64,000 bases of DNA from Mycoplana azooxidifex (lineage in GTDB: Bacteria; Pseudomonadota; Alphaproteobacteria; Rhizobiales; Rhizobiaceae). The first letter of the stretch is position 1. Each line of letters starts with the position of its first letter. Location: contig NZ_JACIEE010000001.1 of the NCBI RefSeq assembly GCF_014196765.1, forward strand, positions 620,001 through 684,000, in the 5' to 3' direction. Below are positions 1-8,365 of this stretch, piece after piece. The notes under the pieces were generated by a model. The model had not been told where the DNA came from, did not search any database, and saw only the letters and a list, made by a program, of their open reading frames with translations. Made by a program: the position numbers and the translations under genes.

Positions 1-970
1 CGGTGACGAGCGGCGGCACCGCATTGAAGCCTTTCAGCATCGGCGGCAGTTGGTCCGGGTCGGCCGGCTCGGCCGGTATGTCGATCACCTTGGTCACCGC
101 CCATTTCTCGCCGTCGCGATGCCAGACCCAGATGGCGGACGAAAGATCCTCCAGGCACAGCACCGTATTGACGAAACCATAGGCCTTGGTCGGGTCATGG
201 GCGGGCCGAAGCTCGAAGACCAACTGGTACTTGTCGCCGAAATCGATCGTCTGCAGGTGCTTGCGCTTGTGCAGGTCCCAGAAATGCAGGCGCCGGCCGT
301 ATTTCGCCCCCAGCAGGATCTCCGGCATCAGCCCGTTCTCGAAGGTATCGGGCGTACCCCATTCGCTGGTGACCAGCGTATCGTGGCCGAGATGCCACCA
401 GACGTCATAGGAGAGCTGCTGCGGCCCGCGGTCCATCTCCCACTGGCCGCGCACCTCGAACGTCTCGTGGTCCATCAGGAACACCCCGCCCGGCGCCTTG
501 CCCTCGGCATTGCCGAGTGCTGCGACATAGATGCCCTCCGGCCCGCAATGGACGGTGTGCGGCCGCGTGTACCCGGCCCGCTCGGCCACCTCGGCGGGCT
601 CGACGACCTTGCTGATCGTCGGCCGACGCGCGTCCGGCTTCGTGTCGACGATATGGATGCGCGACGATTTCAGCCCCGGCACCACCAGGTAGCGCCGCTC
701 CGCATGCGGATGCGGTGCGTTCGGGCAGAGGCAGGACGAGCAGGCGTTCCAGCCGAAATGGTGCAGTTCGTCGCCGACGCTCGGCATCGCCAGCGAATGG
801 ACGATCTGCCCGTAGGAGGGCGATTTCGGATCGACATCGACGACGGCGAGCGTATCCGGCACCGTCCGCGTCGGGTCGAAGGCCGCGACATAGGCGAGCG
901 TCTCGGGTTCCGCCTTCATCGCCATGCGCGGGGACGGATAGAAGCTTGGATCGGGTTTCCAGTTTGCCAT
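1..970 (-). CDS. Selenium-binding protein / methanethiol oxidase (SBP56 family), C-terminus cut by window
   Basis: The reading frame starts at ATG 970, behind a well-placed AGGAG, and runs off the window start with 323 residues visible; the family is usually about 460. The block around residues 70-80 (HHFGWNACSSC) is the hallmark of SBP56 proteins, and later stretches such as the one with RPHTVHCGPEG also fit. Bacterial members characterised as methanethiol oxidase convert methanethiol to formaldehyde, sulfide and hydrogen peroxide. Several members are periplasmic, but no signal peptide is visible here. It lies on the same strand as, and 1.7 kb downstream of, the thiohydantoin-type operon, which may release sulfide or methanethiol; that functional link is inference. 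Family call is firm, substrate less so. Confidence 0.9.
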   Translation of the reverse strand, partial: MANWKPDPSFYPSPRMAMKAEPETLAYVAAFDPTRTVPDTLAVVDVDPKSPSYGQIVHSLAMPSVGDELHHFGWNACSSCLCPNAPHPHAERRYLVVPGLKSSRIHIVDTKPDARRPTISKVVEPAEVAERAGYTRPHTVHCGPEGIYVAALGNAEGKAPGGVFLMDHETFEVRGQWEMDRGPQQLSYDVWWHLGHDTLVTSEWGTPDTFENGLMPEILLGAKYGRRLHFWDLHKRKHLQTIDFGDKYQLVFELRPAHDPTKAYGFVNTVLCLEDLSSAIWVWHRDGEKWAVTKVIDIPAEPADPDQLPPMLKGFNAVPPLVT

Positions 971-1177
971 GTGAAGTGCTCCTGCGTTGCTGGACGACTT
1001 CAGATGTCTGTGCTTGCGGGCCGGCGTCCGTCTCGTTGCCGGCGAAGGGGCATGGGTCGATCCTGCGACAGGAAAGGCGCGAGGCCTTTCGACGGGCCGG
1101 CCGGGCTGTCCTCCCCTCGGCGCAATTCTGTCAGATATCGCCCCGTCTGTGCAGTCCCATTCTGCCGGCTGCCAGCG

Positions 1178-1343
1178 CAATCGCATATGGCAAGTCCCCC
1201 TCTGGCCTGCCGGCCATCTCCCCCACAAGGGGGGAGAAGACCTGCCGCACTCGCCTGCCCGAATGGGATTCCGGCGGAGCGACCGGGTTAAGCCCTCCCC
1301 CCTGTGGGGAGGGTGGGGAGGGATACCTATTCATATGCGGTTG
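1178..1343. repeat. 166-bp palindromic intergenic element with terminal inverted repeats (copy 1)
   Basis: The 450-bp gap before the LssY-C gene holds no gene. It contains an element whose ends are near-perfect inverted repeats (CAATCGCATATG and CATATGCGGTTG). Inside are two GC-rich palindromes of the CTCCCCCACAAGGGGGGAG type. The same element occurs in opposite orientation at 63203-63367. It resembles rhizobial intergenic mosaic or MITE-like elements; the exact family cannot be assigned without a search. Confidence 0.75.
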
Positions 1344-1421
1344 CCTTGTGCCGGCGCGGCCTTCCCGAACGCAAGCATTTCCCGGACCGCGACCCAGGGA
1401 GCTTCTGCACCTCTCGCGTCG

Positions 1422-2132
1422 CTATTGCGCCGCCGGCACGACCAGTACGCCGACGGTCGCCTTGCCGTCGGTGAAGTAGCGGTCGCCGCCGCCGTTGCGG
1501 CCGTCCTGCGTCGCGCCGATGCCTTCGATCTCGTAGGTGGACGACAGTTGCCCGGCGGTCTGCAGGTCGCCGATGACGAGATTGCGCTCAGCGTCGACAT
1601 CGGGGCCGATATGGTGGGTGATCTGGCCGGTGTCGTGGCTGATGCCCACGCCGCGGTCGAAGCTGGCGGACCCCAGCCACAACGGCCGGCCGTCATCACC
1701 CGTCTGCTCGGTCTGCCAGAAGCGGACATGGTTGCGCTGGTCGGCGCTGCGCCCCACCGGCTTTTCGAAGGCGAGGTCCTGCTTGCGGTCCTCGAACAGA
1801 AGCGGGCTCACCGGGGCGTCGAGATCCGGCCGGTCGAGCACGACGCTGAGGCCGATATCGACGGAGGAACGCAGCGTGATCTTGTCGGCCGGATCCCAAT
1901 GGGCGGCGGCGAAGGCGCGGATGACCTCCTCCTTGGTACCGACGAGCCCGACATTGATCGGATCGCCCGGAATGTCGTCGTCGGTGACCGTGACCATGCT
2001 GCTGAGGCTGCCGACCTTCCTGGAATCCCGGAAGATCCAGATCTCCGGCAGCACGAAATAGGCGACCAACAGGTAAACGCCGAGCAACACCGTGATGCTG
2101 CCGACCGCCAGATGCGATTTTCTGCGGATCAT
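1422..2132 (-). CDS. LssY C-terminal domain protein, single N-terminal membrane anchor
   Basis: The start is taken at ATG 2132 (MIRRKS) with GGGGGA just upstream; a 20-residue upstream extension is possible but less likely. The product is 236 residues. Residues about 8-28 form one hydrophobic segment (VGSITVLLGVYLLVAYFVLP), so the rest is probably periplasmic. The body matches the LssY C-terminal domain: GDPINVGLVG, then LFEDRKQDLAF, HVRFW, LWLGSASFD and ITHHIGPDVD in the expected order. In other bacteria this domain is often fused to PAP2 phosphatase or DedA-type membrane domains; here it stands alone. Biochemical function unknown. Confidence 0.75.
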   Translation of the reverse strand: MIRRKSHLAVGSITVLLGVYLLVAYFVLPEIWIFRDSRKVGSLSSMVTVTDDDIPGDPINVGLVGTKEEVIRAFAAAHWDPADKITLRSSVDIGLSVVLDRPDLDAPVSPLLFEDRKQDLAFEKPVGRSADQRNHVRFWQTEQTGDDGRPLWLGSASFDRGVGISHDTGQITHHIGPDVDAERNLVIGDLQTAGQLSSTYEIEGIGATQDGRNGGGDRYFTDGKATVGVLVVPAAQ

Positions 2133-2267
2133 TGTTCCCCGCCCCCTCTCCCGCGCCGCTTGCCCGAAAGGCCGCAGCCGTCGTGTCTTCACAGCAGACA
2201 GCGACCGCAGAGACTAGCACAGGGCCTGAGGAATATCAGCAGGATGCCATCGCGGGCAGTTGGCCTG

Positions 2268-2465
2268 TCATTCGGTTCTGTCGATATCAGACAGCAAAGC
2301 CCTTGCAGTCTCGAAGTCAGCATCCACAACGCTGATACTGTAGGGTTCACCACGACCGTTAGACTGCAGATTGGTGTAGATACCGTAAGCTCTGAGCATG
2401 GACATGGTCACCTCAGCCTCCACAATCGTCTCCACGCCTACCAGTGTTACCAGCTTGCCCGACAT
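2268..2465 (-). CDS. Small DUF2007-type protein
   Basis: A 65-residue protein starting at ATG 2465. The pattern (LVTLVGVETIVEAEVTMSML, then AYGIYTNLQ and a VDADFETARALL helix) fits DUF2007, described as a putative signal-transducing domain with a beta-alpha-beta fold. The family acts on nothing known. It stands alone between an LssY-C gene and the urocanase-like operon end. There are no membrane segments. Call rests on overall pattern only. Confidence 0.55.
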   Translation of the reverse strand: MSGKLVTLVGVETIVEAEVTMSMLRAYGIYTNLQSNGRGEPYSISVVDADFETARALLSDIDRTE

Positions 2466-2673
2466 AGCCTCGTCTCCTCATCGTGTCATGCCGCCTCAAC
2501 TTCTGCGTCTCAATTACCGGAATAGCATGGGCAAACATGACGAAGTCCGCAATGGGCCTGAACGCTGATACATGGCCAGCGGCGCCGCTGGCGGGTTGAT
2601 CCTGCAAGCGTCGCTGACGTCGCAATCCGACAGCAGCAGGTCGATCCCAGTAGGCACCGACATTCCGCCCACA

Positions 2674-4335
2674 TCAGCCCACCGGAATGTGCCCGATGCC
2701 CTTGCGGTCGATCTCGTCGAAGGACTCCTCATACCCCGCATCCGCATAGCGGATCACCCCCAGCGCCGTATCATTGGTCAGCGCATGCTCCAGCCGCTCC
2801 GCCGCCGCCTCGGTGCCGTCGGCGACGACGGTGACGCCGCAGCTCGTCATGTAGCCGGCATAGCCACCGCCGCCGGAATGGACGACGACGAGGTCGGCCA
2901 TCGAGGAGCACAGCAGCATGGCGTCGAGCAGCGGCCAGTCGGCGATCGCGTCCGAGCCGTCCTTCATCCGCTCGGTCATGATGTTGGGATGCGCCATCGC
3001 GCCGGCGTCGAGATGGTCGCGGGAAAAGGCGATCGGCCCCTTCAGTTCGCCGGTGACGACGAGCGCATTGACCGCCAGCGCCAGTTCGGTCCGCTCGCCA
3101 TGGCCGAGCCACGCGATCCGCGCCGGCAGGCCCTCGAAGGGAATGTTTTCCCGCGCCAGCCGGATCCAGTTGGTGACGATGCGGTTGTCGGGAAACATCG
3201 AAAGCAGCAGGTCGTCGATGCGGGCGATGTCGCTCTCCTCGCCCGACAGCGCCATCCAGCGGAACGGCCCGATGGCGCGGGCAAACAGTGGCCGCAGGTA
3301 GGCCTCGGTGAAGATCGGGATGTCGAAGGCGTTGGAAACCCCGCCCTCGCGCGCCTGGGTGCGGATCAGATTGCCGTTGTCGAACACCTCGGCACCCTTC
3401 CGCTGGAAGTCCAGCATGGCGGTGACATGCTCGACGATCGAGGCGCGGCTGGCCGCCATCAGCTGCCCCTGCCCGTCCTCTCGCAGCGACTTCACCTCGG
3501 AAAGCCCCATGCCCTTCGGCACGTAGCCGTAGACGAGATCATGCGCCGAGGTCTGGTCGGTGACGATGTCCGGCACGATGCCGCGCCTTGCGATCTCTGG
3601 ATAGACCTCCGCCGCATTGCCGACGAGCCCGATCGAGGTGGCGCGCTTGTCCGTCACCGCCGCGTCGATCATCGCCAGCGCCGTATCGAGGTCGGGGGCG
3701 ACATGCTCGAGGTAGCCGATCGCCTTGCGCTTCTCCGCCCGTTCCGGATCGATGTCGACGCAGAGGATCGCCGCACCCGCCATGCGGCCTGCGAGTGGCT
3801 GCGCGCCGCCCATGCCGCCGAGGCCGGCGGTCAGGATGAAGCGGCCGGCAAGCGAGCCGTCGAAGCGCTTTTCGGCGATGCGCATGAAGATCTCGTAGGT
3901 ACCCTGGATGACGCCCTGGCTGCCGATGTACTGCCACGCACCCGCCGTCAGCCCGCCCCAGCAGATCAGCCCTTTGCGCTGGAGCTCATAGAACACCTCC
4001 GCCTTGGCCCACTGGCCGACGATGTTGCAGTTGGCCATGATCACCAGCGGCGCCTTCGCATGGGTCCTGAGCAGGCCGACAGGCTTGCCGGACTGGATCA
4101 GCAGCGTCTGGTCCTCCTCCATCTCACAGAGCGCCTTGACGATCGCCCGGTGCGAGGCCCAATTGCGCGCAGCCTTGCCGAGCGCTGCATAGACCACAAG
4201 GTTTTCCGGATCCTCGCCAACGGAAAGCACGTTCTCCAGCAGCCGCAGCAACGCCTCCTGCCGCCAGCCCTTGGCCCGCAGCACGGGCCCGCCAGGGATC
4301 GGGAAGTTCGGATGGCGGGGGTTGGGTCTGGGCAT
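2674..4335 (-). CDS. Urocanase-family hydratase lacking the signature Cys; probable (S-methyl-)thiourocanate hydratase
   Basis: Start ATG 4335 (MPRPNPRHPN) follows AGAGGAC; 553 residues, normal urocanase size. The fold is clearly urocanase: KGWRQEALLRLLENVL, the NAD-binding stretch TAGLGGMGGAQP (about 170-181), DQTSAHDLVYGY, RDHLDAGAMAHPN and the C-terminal DGSDAIADWPLL. True urocanases carry the signature GLPARICW with the catalytic Cys (Cys410 in Pseudomonas putida). Here residue 408 is Ala (GLPARIAW, codon 3112-3114), and the usual HHGGG loop reads VHSGGGGYAG. Together with the neighbours this points to hydration of a 2-thio- or S-methylthio-imidazole acrylate, giving a thiohydantoin propionate, rather than urocanate. 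It is the last gene of the operon, separated from the DUF917 gene by palindromic repeats. An ordinary HutU role is unlikely. Confidence 0.8.
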   Translation of the reverse strand: MPRPNPRHPNFPIPGGPVLRAKGWRQEALLRLLENVLSVGEDPENLVVYAALGKAARNWASHRAIVKALCEMEEDQTLLIQSGKPVGLLRTHAKAPLVIMANCNIVGQWAKAEVFYELQRKGLICWGGLTAGAWQYIGSQGVIQGTYEIFMRIAEKRFDGSLAGRFILTAGLGGMGGAQPLAGRMAGAAILCVDIDPERAEKRKAIGYLEHVAPDLDTALAMIDAAVTDKRATSIGLVGNAAEVYPEIARRGIVPDIVTDQTSAHDLVYGYVPKGMGLSEVKSLREDGQGQLMAASRASIVEHVTAMLDFQRKGAEVFDNGNLIRTQAREGGVSNAFDIPIFTEAYLRPLFARAIGPFRWMALSGEESDIARIDDLLLSMFPDNRIVTNWIRLARENIPFEGLPARIAWLGHGERTELALAVNALVVTGELKGPIAFSRDHLDAGAMAHPNIMTERMKDGSDAIADWPLLDAMLLCSSMADLVVVHSGGGGYAGYMTSCGVTVVADGTEAAAERLEHALTNDTALGVIRYADAGYEESFDEIDRKGIGHIPVG

Positions 4336-4382
4336 GGTGTGTCCTCTCAACATGTGCTTTTGCGCCGCGCCTGCCGCACGCT

Positions 4383-4525
4383 CCCTCTTCTCCCCTTGGG
4401 GAGAAGGTGGCCCGAAGGGCCGGATGAGGGGGCTCCGCAGTCCCCCTCGGCCGTCTCGCTGCGGAGACGCGCCCCATCCCCCTCATCTGCCCTGACGGGC
4501 ATCTTCTCCCCGAGGGGAGAAGAGG
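4383..4525. repeat. Inverted pair of palindromic repeats inside the thio-histidine operon
   Basis: Two copies of the CTTCTCCCC-GGGGAGAAG repeat lie face to face, at about 4383-4433 and 4474-4525. Each carries the GGCCCGAAGGGCCGGATGAG type arm, with a small hairpin (CTCCGCAG / CTGCGGAG) between them. A third palindrome (CCTCCCCCTCAAGGGGAGG) at about 4565-4583 overlaps the 3' end of the upstream gene. The arrangement could form a long mRNA hairpin between DUF917 and hydratase genes. Confidence 0.8.
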
Positions 4526-4572
4526 ATCCGGTGCATCACGCCAACCCCGGCGCCCAGCACGGAGCCTCCCCC

Positions 4573-5676
4573 TCAAGGGGAGGGTGAAGGACCCAGCGCA
4601 TACCGCGCGATCTCGATCCCCATCGCCTTCTCCACCGGCGGATAGACCGTCGGGTCCAGTACGCTGGACGCCAGTGGGATGACGGCCTTCGGCACGTGCA
4701 GCACGAACAGCTTCATCCCCACCTGCAACTGCCCGACGCTGAGCGGCTCGCCCTCCGGCGACAGCGTGGTGATCACGTCGGGGAAGGTCGCAAGCCGCAC
4801 GCCGCCGGCAGATTCCACCGCCATGTATTCGTTCATCACGTGCAAGGTGACTGCGGTATCGCCCCTGCCGAGTGTCACCGTGCCGATGTCGAAGGCCTCC
4901 TTCGTATAGACGACCGCCTTCTCCGTGATCGTCCCCTCCGACAGGATCGCCCCGCCGGTGGTCGAAACGATCGCGTCGATGATCGCAGAGCCGCCCCGCT
5001 TCTCCGCCGCGATGATCGCTTCGCCGAGCTTCAGCGCCAGCGAGATGCCGCCCAGTGCTGCGTTCGCCCGCACATAGGACGCCCGCAGCGGATTGCGGCA
5101 CGACGCGATGAAGCCGCCGGACTGGTCGGCGGCCGTGCGCAGGACCGGCGAGACCTTGGCGGTCGCGCCGCGCACGACAAGCTCGATATAGCGGTTCTCC
5201 TCGCGGTTTCCGCCGACCGCCGTCTGGATCATCTGCTCGGGCGAGCCGGCCATGCCGATCGAGCCCATGTCGCCGGTCGGGTGCGCGCGCATGTCACCGA
5301 CCGCGTCCAGCACCTTGGTGCCGAGGATCGCCGACGGCAGCCAGCCGTTCAGTGTCGACGACTTGCCGTTCTGGCCGACCATCAGCGCGGCCACCTTCTC
5401 GCCGAGCGCCTGCTGCAGGAGCTCCACCGCCTTGACGTAGTCGACCCCGCGCATCTCCCAAGGCGTGGTCGAGGCCGGCGCGCCGATCGCTGCCGCTGTC
5501 GCCACCCAGTCGTGGTCGGTAAGCTCGTCGATCGAGACCAGCTCCGGCTTGCCGATGGAGACTGCGGCATGACCGAGCATGCGGCCGTGATCGGCCCATC
5601 CGCCGCCACCGGCGGCATAGACGGAGCCGCCGCGCACGGCCGCCTCGACGTCTTTTTCCTTTAAGATCCGCCCCAT
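4573..5676 (-). CDS. DUF917 family protein, probable (S-methyl-)thiohydantoin desulfurase
   Basis: The gene runs from ATG 5676, sharing one base (TGATG) with the stop of the preceding carbamoylase gene; 367 residues, typical for DUF917. The N-terminal half has the family's glycine-rich start (YAAGGGGWADHGRML), then HPTGDMGSIGMAG near the middle. The C-terminal half is the second DUF917 domain (GDTAVTLHVMNEYMAVE). Current Pfam naming of this fold is, to my knowledge, S-methyl thiohydantoin desulfurase. In the ergothioneine route the corresponding step converts the thiohydantoin propionate to hydantoin-5-propionate, releasing the sulfur. The last residues (PSPSP) and the stop are encoded by a palindromic repeat that has run into the 3' end. 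Confidence 0.8.
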   Translation of the reverse strand: MGRILKEKDVEAAVRGGSVYAAGGGGWADHGRMLGHAAVSIGKPELVSIDELTDHDWVATAAAIGAPASTTPWEMRGVDYVKAVELLQQALGEKVAALMVGQNGKSSTLNGWLPSAILGTKVLDAVGDMRAHPTGDMGSIGMAGSPEQMIQTAVGGNREENRYIELVVRGATAKVSPVLRTAADQSGGFIASCRNPLRASYVRANAALGGISLALKLGEAIIAAEKRGGSAIIDAIVSTTGGAILSEGTITEKAVVYTKEAFDIGTVTLGRGDTAVTLHVMNEYMAVESAGGVRLATFPDVITTLSPEGEPLSVGQLQVGMKLFVLHVPKAVIPLASSVLDPTVYPPVEKAMGIEIARYALGPSPSP

Positions 5677-6971
5677 CAGCCGTTTTCCTGAATCACATTC
5701 TGAGGTTCCTGGCTCTGAAGATCGCGGTCCAGTTGAATCACTGCGTGAAGCAGCACCGCCGCACCCATCGCGATATCGTCGTTCTCCGCCCATTCCTCCG
5801 GCGCGTGGCTGCGTCCGCCGCGGCAGGGAACGAAGATCATCGCCGAGCGCGTCGCCCGCGCCATCCAGGCGGTGTCGTGGCCCGCACCCGACACGATGCG
5901 GCGATTGCTGGCGCCCGCTGTGATGCAGGCCGCATCCAGCACGCCCACCAGCATCCGGTCGGCCGGCGTCGGCGGATTGTCGGAGATGCGGCGCGGGGTG
6001 GCGATGGTCGTTTTCGTCTCGCGGGCGATCTGCTCGGTGAGTTGGTCGAGCGAATTGGCGAAGAGCTCCATCATCGCCCTCTCCTCGGCGCGCGCATCCA
6101 CCAACAGCCTGGCCCGTGAGGGAACGACGTTGGCGGCATTCGGCTCGATCGAAAATTCGCCGACCGTTGCAGTAAAGTGGAACCGGCCGCCGGCAAGGGA
6201 TTTCGCCAGCGCCTCCACACCCGTCACCAGCCTTGCTGCTGCGGCGAGCGCATCGGCGCGGCCGCCCATCGGCGTCGTCCCCGCATGGTCCGCCCGCCCG
6301 TCCACCACGATCTCGATGCGCGTGATGCCGGCAATTGCGGTGACGACGCCGATGTCGAACTTCTCTTCCTCCAGCACCGGCCCCTGTTCGATGTGAAGTT
6401 CCATGAAGGCCCGGATGTCGGTGCGCGCGCCGGCTGCAAGCTGCGCCGGATCGCCGCCCGCCTGACGGATGCCCTCGGCCAGCGTCAGCTCGCCGCTCTG
6501 CCGCGAAAGCCACTCCTCCGGCAAGACGCCGGCCATGCCGCGGCTGCCGATGCAGGAGACGCCGAAGATCGACACTTCCTCGGCGAGGAAATCGACGATC
6601 TCCAGGTCGTGGTCGAGCGCGACGCCGCGATCGGCGAGCGACCGCGCCACCTCCAGCGCCGCCGCCACGCCGGCGATGCCGTCGAAGCGCCCGCCGTCGG
6701 GGACAGTGTCGGAATGGGAACCGAGCATGATCGTGCCGAGCGCCGGCACCTTGCCCGGCCGCCGGCCGATCAGGTTGCCGACGGCATCGATGCGGGTCTC
6801 AAGGCCGGCGGCCTGGAAGCGCTGCTCGACAAAAGCCCGCCCTGCAGGATACAGGGCGGTAAACGCCCGTCGTGTATAGGGCCGATCCGGCTCCGTGATC
6901 GCCGCAAGCCCGTCGATCACGTCCGCGATGCGGGCGGGATCGACCGGCAGATTGGTGCGGGGCGCGTTCAT
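5676..6971 (-). CDS. M20-family carbamoylase / Zn-dependent amidohydrolase, probable N-carbamoyl-glutamate amidohydrolase
   Basis: Start ATG 6971 (MNAPRTNLPVD) overlaps the hydantoinase stop by four bases (ATGA); 431 residues, normal for the family. It belongs to the hydantoinase/carbamoylase group of M20 peptidases. Metal-ligand blocks are visible: GSHSDTVPDGGRFDGIAGV (His and Asp), LAEEVSIFGV (Glu pair), ELHIEQGPVLEEE (His), and RSHAPEEWAE near the C-terminus. The dimerisation-domain segment DHAGTTPMGGR is also present. The enzyme would hydrolyse an N-carbamoyl amino acid to amino acid, CO2 and ammonia. In this operon N-carbamoyl-L-glutamate giving glutamate is the natural last step. Allantoate amidohydrolase is the main alternative within the family, but no purine genes are nearby. 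Confidence 0.85.
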   Translation of the reverse strand: MNAPRTNLPVDPARIADVIDGLAAITEPDRPYTRRAFTALYPAGRAFVEQRFQAAGLETRIDAVGNLIGRRPGKVPALGTIMLGSHSDTVPDGGRFDGIAGVAAALEVARSLADRGVALDHDLEIVDFLAEEVSIFGVSCIGSRGMAGVLPEEWLSRQSGELTLAEGIRQAGGDPAQLAAGARTDIRAFMELHIEQGPVLEEEKFDIGVVTAIAGITRIEIVVDGRADHAGTTPMGGRADALAAAARLVTGVEALAKSLAGGRFHFTATVGEFSIEPNAANVVPSRARLLVDARAEERAMMELFANSLDQLTEQIARETKTTIATPRRISDNPPTPADRMLVGVLDAACITAGASNRRIVSGAGHDTAWMARATRSAMIFVPCRGGRSHAPEEWAENDDIAMGAAVLLHAVIQLDRDLQSQEPQNVIQENG

Positions 6972-8350
6972 GGCCGCTCTCCTTTCACCGCAAGCGTCGG
7001 CAGCGGTCGGACGAAGGCGCCGGCGCCCGGCTCGGCCAGCACCCGCCGGCCGTCGAAGGCGAGCCGGCCGCGCAGGAAGGTCGCCGCGACCCGCCACGGC
7101 AGCCGAATGCCGTTATAGGGCGACCAGCCGACGACGTTGTTGCCACTCTCGGCGGCGTCGTAGGTATAGGACTCCGGAGTGAGCACAATGATGTCGGCAT
7201 CCTTGCCGGGCTCCAGCGCACCCTTGACGTGGTCGAGGCGGAAATGCCGCGCCGGGTTCAGGCTCATCAGTTCCGCCGCCCGTGTCAGCGGTATGCCGCG
7301 CTCGAGCGCCCCCTTGACGAACAGCGGCACCATCGCCTCCAGCCCCGGCACGCCCGACGCGTTCGCAAGCATGTCCGGATGGGTCTTGCGGTCCTCCGAC
7401 CAACTGACGTGATCGGTGGAGACCAGCGTGACATTGCCGTCGGCCACGTGCCGCCACAGCTTCTCCACCTCGGCGCGCGGGCGGATCGGCGGGTTGATCT
7501 TCGCCTTGCCGCCGAGGCGGCGCACATCGTTCTCCTCGTCCAGCGTGAGATAGTGGATGCAGCACTCAATCGTGGCGCGATGACCCCGCGCGCGGTAGGC
7601 GACCGCAATCTCGTAGCCGCGGCCGAGCGAGCAGTGGACGACATGGGCGGGGCAGCCGGTCGCAGCACCGGTCTCGTAGATCTGGTTCGTGGCGAGAAGT
7701 TCGGTCAGTGGCGGGCGCGACAGGCCGTGAGCGCGCCAGTCGGCAATACCGAGCGCCCGCACCCTTTCGATCGCCGCCCGCACCGCCTCGTCGTCCTCGT
7801 TGTGGACGCCGGCCGAAAGTCCCGTCGGCGCGATCGCGCGGAAGCAGTCTTCCAGCAGCGCCGCCGGAATGCGCGGAAAGCGCTTCGGATCGGTGCCGAA
7901 AGTGGAGAACTTGAAGGCGGCGACGCCCGCCTCGACCATCTCGCCGATGCGCGCCGGCCCCTCCTCCGGGTCGATCGTGCCGTAGAGGGCGAAATCGACG
8001 CGTGCCTGCTTGCCCGCATGCGCGACCTTGCGCGCGACGGCCGCAGCCGAGCAGACGAGGTTGCCCTCGTCATAGGGCATGTCGACGATCGTGGTGACGC
8101 CGCCGGCGGCGGCGGAGCGTGTGGACCAGATGAAGTCCTCCTGGTCCTTCTGCGACAGCGAATGCACCTGCGCATCGATCGCGCCGGGCAGGATCATCGC
8201 GCCCTTCAGGTCGTGGCGCTCGCGCGCCGCGGGCATCACCCCCTGGCCAACATGGGCAATTTTTCCGTCACGCATGGCGACGTGCCCGCCCTCGACGATG
8301 CGGTCGGGCAGGACCACCGTTCCCTTCACCACCAGATCGAAGTCGGCCAT
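6968..8350 (-). CDS. Cyclic amidohydrolase (hydantoinase/allantoinase type), probable hydantoin-5-propionate hydrolase
   Basis: 460 residues from ATG 8350, coupled by ATGA to the carbamoylase gene downstream. The amidohydrolase layout is intact: LPGAIDAQVHSLSQ (metal site 1), AAFKFST (candidate carboxylated Lys), GVHNEDD, HVVHCSLG, and VSTDHVSW (Asp). The first metal motif is Gln-Val-His instead of the usual His-x-His; Gln at this place is also seen in some dihydroorotase-like enzymes, so it need not mean loss of activity. Together with the next gene it gives ring opening followed by decarbamoylation. Dihydropyrimidinase and allantoinase are the closest alternative family names. Confidence 0.82.
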   Translation of the reverse strand: MADFDLVVKGTVVLPDRIVEGGHVAMRDGKIAHVGQGVMPAARERHDLKGAMILPGAIDAQVHSLSQKDQEDFIWSTRSAAAGGVTTIVDMPYDEGNLVCSAAAVARKVAHAGKQARVDFALYGTIDPEEGPARIGEMVEAGVAAFKFSTFGTDPKRFPRIPAALLEDCFRAIAPTGLSAGVHNEDDEAVRAAIERVRALGIADWRAHGLSRPPLTELLATNQIYETGAATGCPAHVVHCSLGRGYEIAVAYRARGHRATIECCIHYLTLDEENDVRRLGGKAKINPPIRPRAEVEKLWRHVADGNVTLVSTDHVSWSEDRKTHPDMLANASGVPGLEAMVPLFVKGALERGIPLTRAAELMSLNPARHFRLDHVKGALEPGKDADIIVLTPESYTYDAAESGNNVVGWSPYNGIRLPWRVAATFLRGRLAFDGRRVLAEPGAGAFVRPLPTLAVKGERP

Positions 8351-8365
8351 CGGCGTCCCCTCTCC

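Noticed and set aside
50-1291. 413-codon plus-strand open frame at the window start
   Set aside because: It runs opposite the SBP56 gene and continues into a repeat element; no family pattern.
2572-4587. Long plus-strand open frame opposite the urocanase-like gene
   Set aside because: It mirrors the real gene on the other strand, shows no family pattern and is rich in Arg/Asp/His/Gly as expected for antisense GC-rich DNA.
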